From a virus, in the IMG/VR virus record IMGVR_UViG_3300030118_004595, positions 9,261-29,581 of that record: 20,321 nt of DNA. One strand, written 5' to 3'. The notes beneath the pieces were generated by a model. It worked only from the letters and a program-made list of their open reading frames with translations. It ran no database searches and was not told the origin of the DNA. Each line of letters opens with the position of its first letter. Position 1 is the first letter of the stretch. This document shows positions 1-6,175 of this stretch, piece after piece. Made by a program: the position numbers and the translations under genes.

Positions 1-12
1 TTGTTGTTTTAT

Positions 13-222
13 TTATTTTTGTTTTTGTTTTTTTATTAGCTCATTAGCAAAATCTACAGCTTCTTGCTTGTACCAAAATCTTTCTTCTCGTAAACCCCAG
101 TGGTAAACTACGCCCCAGTCTTTAACGTCTAAGTCTTTATATATATGTATTTGATTTTCTCCTTCACCAAAGCTCTCTGAGATGCCTGGGAAATTTCCTT
201 TTATGTCTGTTGTTTTTATCAT
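13..222 (-). CDS. Small protein of unknown function
   Basis: This 69-residue protein is not one I recognise. It is rich in charged and aromatic residues, with a central segment WGVVYHWGLREERFWYKQEA and a lysine-rich end (KKQKQK). There is no signal peptide, membrane segment or cysteine cluster, so it is probably a small soluble cytoplasmic protein. It is the first gene after the strong terminator at 460-495 and has its own predicted promoter, with a TATATTTA box about 20 bases before the ATG. It is therefore likely to begin a separate transcription unit that continues off the left edge. The start is the only ATG near the promoter. Its role cannot be inferred. Confidence 0.7.
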   Translation of the reverse strand: MIKTTDIKGNFPGISESFGEGENQIHIYKDLDVKDWGVVYHWGLREERFWYKQEAVDFANELIKKQKQK

Positions 223-240
223 TGTTGTTTGTTTGATGTT

Positions 241-270
241 GTAAATATAAGAACTTTTCTGTTAAAAAAC
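241..270 (-). promoter_or_regulatory. Candidate Bacteroidota-type promoter for the left-edge gene
   Basis: On the minus strand TATATTTA (249 down to 242) matches the TAnnTTTG -7 box except at its last base. A T-rich TTT lies 17 bases upstream, where the -33 TTG would be expected, so that box is poor. The ATG at 222 would be about 15 bases from the predicted transcript start, much like the portal promoter. Prediction by eye. Confidence 0.45.
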
Positions 271-307
271 ACTATCTTTTGACAATTATTTTTAAAAAAA
301 GTGCATT

Positions 308-319
308 CCTATCTAGTAA
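308..319 (-). repeat. 12-bp upstream element, copy 1 (TTACTAGATAGG)
   Basis: The minus strand reads TTACTAGATAGG followed by AAT. The identical 12 bases occur at 17313-17324, again in an intergenic region and again followed by AAT after one extra G. Here the element lies 59 bases upstream of the predicted -7 box and 86 bases upstream of the ATG at 222. It may be the binding site of a phage activator. Function is inferred. Confidence 0.5.
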
Positions 320-459
320 ACTAAGCAAAAAAAAGTTTAAAAAAAGCTTAAAATAGCTTGATTTTAGGCCTTTTTTAGCATAACAAAGAGTAAAATTTAG
401 TCAATATTTCGCGCGGTTTAGTGGCTTTTTTTATATTTACGTGTTAATGTTAATCATTT

Positions 460-495
460 TTAAAAAGAAAAAAGACACCGGAATGGGTGCCTTTT
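460..495 (-). terminator. Rho-independent terminator of the late operon
   Basis: Read on the minus strand, AAAAGGCACC pairs with GGTGTCTTTT across a six-base loop (one G-U pair) and runs into TTTTTTCTTTTT. The hairpin occupies 470-495, about 60 bases after the metallophosphoesterase stop. The A run on the other arm could also make it work on the plus strand. This is a strong match to an intrinsic terminator. Confidence 0.85.
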
Positions 496-554
496 CTCAC
501 AACAACAATAAACTCGAAGATTAACAATGTAATCAACTTGAGTTTACAAAATTA

Positions 555-1784
555 TTAAATTACTATTTCAAATAACGTTTTTTTCGTTTTTGTTTTCAAC
601 AGTGACTTTGCGTTATATTCAGCTAGCTTTAAATTAATTTCATAGCCATTATAATTATCTGTATTTTGCAAATCAATTCGTGTATCATATCGACCTTCAT
701 TTGTATATATATATATATTTTGACTTGCTCGGCTGCTTAAATTTAAAGCGTTATCGCTATATGAATTTGCTCCTACAGTGCTTCCAGCTTGTGCGTAAAA
801 GTCACCTATTAAACAATGATGTTTATGGCCACAAATTACAAAGTCTATTTTAGTTCCTTTATTTGAATATTTTGATATTAAGCTATTGAATTGATTATCG
901 TTTAATCCTTTCAATTGATGGCCGTGGATTAACAGAATATTTTTATTAGCAATATTAACTACAACTTCTAATCCACAGTCTATAAAATTAATTCCTTTTT
1001 TATTTTCATATAATATTCTTAGCATTTCATATATCGTAAAATCATAATTATCGCTAGCTGTTATATCAGTCCAACCATTATTTTCTTTAACTCTACTTTC
1101 GTTTCCAGTAACGCAAGCTATATTTACTTGACCTATTTCGTTTAAGTCATTTATAAAATGCGATATTAAATTAACTGATAAGAACGTAGCTTTTGCGCGA
1201 TTTGTACTCATGGAAAGCATTTCATCTAATCTTCTATCAGAGTTCATTAGGTCTCCTGTAATAGCTAATAATATATTTTTAACTTTATATAACTTTGCAT
1301 GCTTTTTCGTAATATCTGCAAACTTCTGTAATCTTTTTGCAGCAATATTAAAGTCATATTTATTTCCTTCTATATTAACTAATTCGTTAAAATGAGTATC
1401 AGTTAAATGAACTATTAAAGCTGCATTTGCTTTTTGTGTTTTATATTCTTTTGTATATAATGTTAAATTATAATCTTTTAAAAGCTTTACTATTTCTTTA
1501 TTATATTCTGTTACAGCGTTTTCAATTCTTGCGTGTTCTCTAAAAGATTTTCTTTCAATTCGATTTAAATCTTGTTGCTTTTGTTTTTGCTTAGCAAGCT
1601 TTACACTACTTTTTAATAATTCTTTGTCTACGTAATGATGTTTGATTATTTGCTCAATAATTTTATTTGAGTCTTTTATATGAATATTTAAATTGTTTTG
1701 TTCAATTATTTTTTTTGAAATATAATCCAAGCCGTAGCCCTCTCGCCACAGTTCTATAATTATATCTTTATATTTATCGTACAT
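555..1784 (-). CDS. Metallophosphoesterase with N-terminal HTH-like region
   Basis: This 409-residue protein belongs to the calcineurin-like metallophosphoesterase superfamily, two-metal phosphomono- or diesterases that include Mre11/SbcD. The visible motifs are in the usual order: LTDTH (D129, H131), ITGDL (GD 177-178), VTGNES (GN 227-228), LIHGH (H287, H289) and CGHKH (GH 319-320, H322). The third motif reads GNE where the family usually has GNH, so the usual catalytic histidine is absent. Residues about 5-50 resemble a helix-turn-helix (IIELWREGYGLDYISKKI), and residues 60-100 are highly charged and probably helical. It follows the lysis genes and is the last gene before a strong terminator. 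DNA end-processing or phosphodiesterase activity is plausible but inferred; the substrate is unknown. Confidence 0.85.
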   Translation of the reverse strand: MYDKYKDIIIELWREGYGLDYISKKIIEQNNLNIHIKDSNKIIEQIIKHHYVDKELLKSSVKLAKQKQKQQDLNRIERKSFREHARIENAVTEYNKEIVKLLKDYNLTLYTKEYKTQKANAALIVHLTDTHFNELVNIEGNKYDFNIAAKRLQKFADITKKHAKLYKVKNILLAITGDLMNSDRRLDEMLSMSTNRAKATFLSVNLISHFINDLNEIGQVNIACVTGNESRVKENNGWTDITASDNYDFTIYEMLRILYENKKGINFIDCGLEVVVNIANKNILLIHGHQLKGLNDNQFNSLISKYSNKGTKIDFVICGHKHHCLIGDFYAQAGSTVGANSYSDNALNLSSRASQNIYIYTNEGRYDTRIDLQNTDNYNGYEINLKLAEYNAKSLLKTKTKKTLFEIVI

Positions 1785-1810
1785 AATAAAGGGGGTTTTT
1801 ATACCCCCAA
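1785..1810 (-). terminator. GC-rich hairpin just before the metallophosphoesterase start
   Basis: The minus strand reads GGGGGT, a six-base loop ATAAAA, then ACCCCC, followed by TTTATT and the ATG at 1784. Six strong pairs end only a few bases from the start codon. The U-run is short and interrupted, so it would be a weak terminator. It could instead shield the ribosome site. The structure is clear, the role uncertain. Confidence 0.5.
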
Positions 1811-1814
1811 TAAA

Positions 1815-2021
1815 TTATTTCTTTTTTGCTTCTTTTCCAAAATCTGCAAGACCTTGAAAACCGGCTAAAGATAAAAGTGCTACAAATAAATTAGTAGCTG
1901 TTTGCTCGTCAACACCTAATCCAGTCATTATAGCTGGAACTATTACCGAACTTATTGCATACCAAAACTTTTTGCTTTGTAATATTTGATTAACAAATAA
2001 TGCTTGAAACCAATTTTTCAT
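1815..2021 (-). CDS. Small membrane protein, holin candidate
   Basis: This 68-residue protein has two likely membrane segments: about residues 20-36 (YAISSVIVPAIMTGLGV) and about 43-59 (ATNLFVALLSLAGFQGL). A short turn VDEQT lies between them and the C-terminus is basic (KEAKKK). Size, topology and a charged tail are those of a small class II-type holin. It lies 16 bases downstream of the M15 peptidase gene, as expected for a lysis cassette. I do not recognise a specific family. A second membrane protein sits on the other side of the peptidase gene, so which one forms the membrane lesion cannot be settled. Confidence 0.6.
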   Translation of the reverse strand: MKNWFQALFVNQILQSKKFWYAISSVIVPAIMTGLGVDEQTATNLFVALLSLAGFQGLADFGKEAKKK

Positions 2022-2037
2022 GTTTTATGTTTTTAAA

Positions 2038-2508
2038 TTAATAATAATGCCAGCAGACCTCCGGCGTTTTAGTTTGGTCTGTATCAGCGTGAAGGAATGT
2101 TTTACCTATTCCTATTCGATTAAAACCGACTTTAATTAAAGCTGATAAAATTTTATATCTTATTTGAGAATTTGGAGTTGCTATATCTGCAGCAAGACCT
2201 TTTAAGTGAGCTGAATTTGTAGAAGCTTTATAACCTTTTTTCTTTAATTGCTCATTATATTCTTTTGTTCTATAGCCACTAGTTATGCGAAAAGGTACAC
2301 CCGCCACCTCTCTTGCTTCATCCAATTTTCTTACAAAGTCTAACTTCATATTTTTACCAGACCCTTCAACATCTGGTGAGTCAAACTCCGATAGGTGAAA
2401 AAATTTAATTTTTCTTTTCATTGGCAGGTTTCTGTCCTTTTCGTAATAATGTTTGCTGTGTTCCATAAACCGTTCTATTAACTTTATTAATAATTTTTTT
2501 AATTTCAT
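2038..2508 (-). CDS. Endolysin, M15-family (D-Ala-D-Ala carboxypeptidase-like) peptidase
   Basis: This 156-residue zinc peptidase would cleave peptide cross-links in host peptidoglycan and so act as endolysin. The M15 signature is complete: FRITSGYRT (73-81), then SAHLKGLAAD (99-108) giving zinc ligands H101 and D108, and LHADTD (139-144) giving the third ligand H140. It ends in WHYY. The segment FFHLSEFDSPDVEGSG (36-51) is the usual beginning of such phage enzymes. The true start could therefore be M30 (at 2421), but the first ATG fits the tight gene spacing and adds a basic amphipathic helix. No signal peptide is evident, so it would need a holin to reach the wall. It is flanked by two small membrane proteins. 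Confidence 0.88.
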   Translation of the reverse strand: MKLKKLLIKLIERFMEHSKHYYEKDRNLPMKRKIKFFHLSEFDSPDVEGSGKNMKLDFVRKLDEAREVAGVPFRITSGYRTKEYNEQLKKKGYKASTNSAHLKGLAADIATPNSQIRYKILSALIKVGFNRIGIGKTFLHADTDQTKTPEVCWHYY

Positions 2509-2529
2509 TCGCGGTTAATATCCCTTTAT

Positions 2530-2712
2530 TTACTTTTTTTTCCACGCGTTAACCTCATTAATTATTTTAACTATTGTATAAATACTTGCCACCAAATATG
2601 AAATTATTTTCAACCCTATTTCCACGTCTGTTAAGCTTACTCCAATAGCCCCAATATTTAACAAAATTGTTGTTGGGCAAAGTTTACTAATTATCTCATT
2701 CATTCTTTCCAT
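2530..2712 (-). CDS. Small membrane protein of the lysis cassette, possible holin
   Basis: This 60-residue protein has two hydrophobic stretches, about residues 14-28 (TTILLNIGAIGVSL) and about 32-50 (IGLKIISYLVASIYTIVKI), followed by a polar, basic end (NEVNAWKKK). It begins one base after the tail-fibre stop and is followed after 21 bases by the M15 endolysin. Position and topology suggest a holin or other lysis membrane protein. No diagnostic sequence motif is visible. An in-frame ATG at residue 4 (2703) is an alternative start. Confidence 0.6.
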   Translation of the reverse strand: MERMNEIISKLCPTTILLNIGAIGVSLTDVEIGLKIISYLVASIYTIVKIINEVNAWKKK

Positions 2713-2713
2713 T

Positions 2714-5700
2714 TTAATTTAATTGTTTTATCGTTAACTGACAACCATTTATTACTGTTACCGCGGCCAGTGAACTATTACTTGCTGCTTCTTTCCATAT
2801 TAATATTCTGTAGTATATTGTTCCATCACTAGGAGGGTTTTGTTTAATTATAACAGACCCTGAATTGCTTCCTTTTCTTACTGCTCCGTTTCCTCTATCG
2901 TATATATAAGCATAACTTCCATTTACATCAGTAAAATCAATTAAACCACTATCAGCAACTTGACCTTGTTGAAGTTTTATTCCAGTTAATATTCTATTAT
3001 TTACAACGGCCGTATCTGTTGTTATATTCCAATTAACTTCCCAAAAACCGGTTTCACTTCCAAAAGAAAAAGTGTATTGACTATTTTCAACTCCTTCTGC
3101 TCCTGATGAACCGTAAATAATTATTGTATTATCAGTTGAAGCTAATTCAGTATCAAATGGAACAACTACTCCATTTGCCGCTCCTGTTGTTGCTGAGGTT
3201 TGAACAGTTCCTTCACAAGTTAACATTGAATAATTTGTTATACCTCCTCCTGAACCTCCACCTGTTGCGTAATTAGGAATATTTAAAGTTGACCCGATTA
3301 ATGTTGAAGCTCCGCTTGTTCCTGTTGTTGTTAAAGTTAGTGAACTTTGCTTTGTATCAGCATACGCTTTAATAGATTCTGAAGTTGATAATTTCGTAGC
3401 ACTTGCACCAGTCATTGTATCAGAATCTAAAAAACCATCAATTGAAATACCTCCTTTTGTTAAGCTTGTTGCGCTTACATCAAAACCAGCTATACTACCT
3501 CTTGTTTTACGATTTACTTGCTCAAATAGTTGGTACATTGGAATTGATATATTAACTAATCCATCACTATCATAGGTCGGTGTAAATGCTTCAAATGATA
3601 TTGAAGTTGAATCTGTTGCAACATCGGCTGTTAACGTTACACAATAATCTGTATTACTTGGAAAAGATAAATTAACTTTGTCACCACTTTTTAAGTCGAA
3701 ATCCACCCCTAATTGATAATCTCCGTTAAATAAATTTGGCGCTGCAATAGCTAGCGAGCTTATTTCTACTTCTTTTGTTATACCTTCAGTTGAAGTTAAT
3801 AAATGATATTGCGCAGGACCCGGAGCTTGTCTTTGATTTAATAAATTTCTTTGACCACCATCTGGCGTATTTAAGTTAGGAGCTCCTGCCATTCTCGATG
3901 AACTTGAACCTGGAAGAGAAGTTGTCGCAGTTGTTTCAATCCACTCACCATCCCAAACCTCTTCGTTTAAAGCAAACGTTCCTTGCCTAAAAAAATATCT
4001 TGTATAAATAGGATTTCCATTATGCTGGTGGTCACAGTCTCTTATAACTCCAATTGGATTAATAAAAAAGGGTCTGCTGTTTATTGGATTAGTAGTTTCT
4101 ATTACTGAATTTATTGCTCCAAAACTTGCTCGTTTTATTATGCTGCTTTGACATAATTTAATTTGTCTATTTAATAATTCAACAAAATTATAACCAGTAT
4201 TTTGTGCGGGAACCGTTGTAGCAGTGTAATCTCTTCTATCCCAGTTATTATAATTCCAGTCAGTAAAAACCCAGCCAGAACCATCATAAACTTGTAAAGC
4301 ACTATCATCCCAATATTCTGGACCATCTCCCCAAAATAAATCGCCCCATTCAAGCTTATAGGAGCTGTCTGCTTGACTATTTACAAAGACTGTATTAGTA
4401 GCCGAGCTTTGTGTAGAAATAGGTTGTATAGTGCTTAAATAATTATTAAAAAAACCTGTTGACCATGAAGGCGGCTGTAATGCTGTTGTGTCAATAGGAT
4501 TTCCAAACGTACATATAGCTTGACTTCCATAAGGATTTCCTGTTTGAATATTAATACTAACCCCTCCCTGGTTTTTAATATAAACAGGACTTAAAGGAAT
4601 AAACACATAAACAGTATCAGCGTCTCTATAACCCGGAAATTCTAAATTAGTTAAAGGTATGGTTTGTGTACCTCCAGGCGTATATGTTTGACCTGAAGCT
4701 GCTGTAGCTAAATTTATTACCGGACCTAAATCAGTTGAACTTGTATAACCGGGAGTATCATCCCAACCATATGTATTTGCTACGGGGTCATAACTTAAAG
4801 TAGCAAGACCTCCAGCTGATAAAGTATTAACGCCCGGTTGCATTGCTATAACACGCACCAGAAATTGAAATAACGTATAGCTTGATAAAAACCAACCTGA
4901 CGGAGTAGTTAAATTAAAAAACCAATTTGTTCTAAATTTATAATTGGTACTATTCGTTACAGCAACGGTTTGGAAAGAACTAATATTTGCATTAACCCCA
5001 CCTCCACCAGGTTGAGTAAACCCAGGAAATATATTTTGAAATCCTTCGTGAACTAAATTAGTTTTAACTTCTTTTATTTGAGGTAAAAATTTATATACTG
5101 TTCCTTCTAATTTTTGAATTCTTTTTCCAGGGTGGTCAATGTTGTCAAAAGTATTATGAAATCTTGAATAATATTGATTTCCTATTGAAGCTTGTCTGAT
5201 TCCATAAAAATCTCCATCAGCATAAAATCTTTGTGCGTATTGGTCTAAAGGAATTTGCCAAGTATTACCCTGCGTAACTATTTCAGGAGGATTAGAATAT
5301 TCAAAAATTTGAACGAAATAATAATGGTTATTCCAGAATATAACTCTGCAGCCCCAAGACCTGCAAATTTGTTTTAAAACTTCATAAGCACTTGCTATAT
5401 TTCTTTGGCCATTTGAAGGATTAAATTTATCTGCCCAGCGAACGGTGCATTTTGTTAATCCCCACACACTTCTTGACCCTTGTGTTTTATCGGGTGAACC
5501 ATAAGTTCCATGAGAAGTATTATACCAACGTATACAAGTTTTAAAAGCAACTTTATTCGTAGCGTCATCCCAAAATCCATTTGGGTTTGCTTGATTTTTA
5601 TAATGCTTAGTATGCTGTAAAACCTGACCAACCCAATAAGCTACTTTTTGGTGGCCTTGATTATTATAAGAGTCTGCTGTTGTATCTACATTTTCAGACT

Positions 5701-6175
5701 GAAAATCGATTCCTTTAAGCTTACCTATTCCATCAGTAAATGTTAATTGAATTGGCATGGGAAAATTTCTATCTACCATTGTATCTAAATCGTGTAAAAA
5801 TTCTCCGTACCAAATTATGCTGTTTCCAATTTTAACAACAATAAAAATATCTCCTTCTTCATATGGTAAATATGATTTTCCGCTAATACCTAAAATATCT
5901 TCTAAAAAAGAAATTTGACCTGATGTAGCAGCGTTATTAATTACCATATTTAAAGAAAGCTTTGAACCAACTATTGGAGCAAATTTTTCATCGCCTTCGC
6001 AGTCATAGCTTATAGTCATTCCTTCATCAGTCATTTCTAAAGGAAAAGGTGCTGTATATGGCTGACCAGAAGCTGACCATTTTCTGTCATATATTTCTAT
6101 TGTATAAGTTTTCCCTGTTACTGATTTGGTACTTCCAAAAAATCTTTTTTCGTATACTGAATTTATTGAAGCCAT
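2714..6175 (-). CDS. Tail tip / fibre protein with hub-like N-terminus and receptor-binding-type C-terminus
   Basis: This 1153-residue protein sits directly after the tape measure (TAATG overlap), where siphoviruses encode the distal tail. The first half, mixed beta-rich with many aromatic residues, looks like a globular hub or baseplate part; I do not recognise its family. From about residue 800 it becomes a low-complexity fibre region, with a STSESIKAYADTKQSS segment (about 928-948) and the fibre-type SLTLTTTGTSGAS/STLNIPNY motif. A glycine-serine linker (about 970-978) leads to a final ~175-residue beta-rich domain with the look of a jelly-roll head, ending QLTIKQLN. That last domain is the best candidate for host recognition. 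Hub plus fibre in one chain is inferred from composition and position. Confidence 0.75.
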   Translation of the reverse strand: MASINSVYEKRFFGSTKSVTGKTYTIEIYDRKWSASGQPYTAPFPLEMTDEGMTISYDCEGDEKFAPIVGSKLSLNMVINNAATSGQISFLEDILGISGKSYLPYEEGDIFIVVKIGNSIIWYGEFLHDLDTMVDRNFPMPIQLTFTDGIGKLKGIDFQSENVDTTADSYNNQGHQKVAYWVGQVLQHTKHYKNQANPNGFWDDATNKVAFKTCIRWYNTSHGTYGSPDKTQGSRSVWGLTKCTVRWADKFNPSNGQRNIASAYEVLKQICRSWGCRVIFWNNHYYFVQIFEYSNPPEIVTQGNTWQIPLDQYAQRFYADGDFYGIRQASIGNQYYSRFHNTFDNIDHPGKRIQKLEGTVYKFLPQIKEVKTNLVHEGFQNIFPGFTQPGGGGVNANISSFQTVAVTNSTNYKFRTNWFFNLTTPSGWFLSSYTLFQFLVRVIAMQPGVNTLSAGGLATLSYDPVANTYGWDDTPGYTSSTDLGPVINLATAASGQTYTPGGTQTIPLTNLEFPGYRDADTVYVFIPLSPVYIKNQGGVSINIQTGNPYGSQAICTFGNPIDTTALQPPSWSTGFFNNYLSTIQPISTQSSATNTVFVNSQADSSYKLEWGDLFWGDGPEYWDDSALQVYDGSGWVFTDWNYNNWDRRDYTATTVPAQNTGYNFVELLNRQIKLCQSSIIKRASFGAINSVIETTNPINSRPFFINPIGVIRDCDHQHNGNPIYTRYFFRQGTFALNEEVWDGEWIETTATTSLPGSSSSRMAGAPNLNTPDGGQRNLLNQRQAPGPAQYHLLTSTEGITKEVEISSLAIAAPNLFNGDYQLGVDFDLKSGDKVNLSFPSNTDYCVTLTADVATDSTSISFEAFTPTYDSDGLVNISIPMYQLFEQVNRKTRGSIAGFDVSATSLTKGGISIDGFLDSDTMTGASATKLSTSESIKAYADTKQSSLTLTTTGTSGASTLIGSTLNIPNYATGGGSGGGITNYSMLTCEGTVQTSATTGAANGVVVPFDTELASTDNTIIIYGSSGAEGVENSQYTFSFGSETGFWEVNWNITTDTAVVNNRILTGIKLQQGQVADSGLIDFTDVNGSYAYIYDRGNGAVRKGSNSGSVIIKQNPPSDGTIYYRILIWKEAASNSSLAAVTVINGCQLTIKQLN

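Larger units (their letters stand above)
223..554. other. Intergenic control region (332 bp without a gene)
   Basis: No ORF of useful size exists on either strand: each ATG I checked closes within about 14 codons. On the minus strand the region holds, in order, the terminator of the late operon (460-495), A/T-rich DNA with long A and T runs, the 12-bp shared element (308-319) and a candidate promoter (241-270). It separates the late operon from the next transcription unit. Confidence 0.7.

Noticed and set aside
321-350. TAAGC...GCTTA inverted repeat in the left intergenic region
   Set aside because: The arms are only five bases and the loop consists of A/T runs. It is likely chance in such AT-rich sequence.
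4171-4353. Short minus-strand frame inside the tail fibre gene
   Set aside because: It lies wholly inside a confident long gene in another frame and has a hydrophobic, low-information translation.
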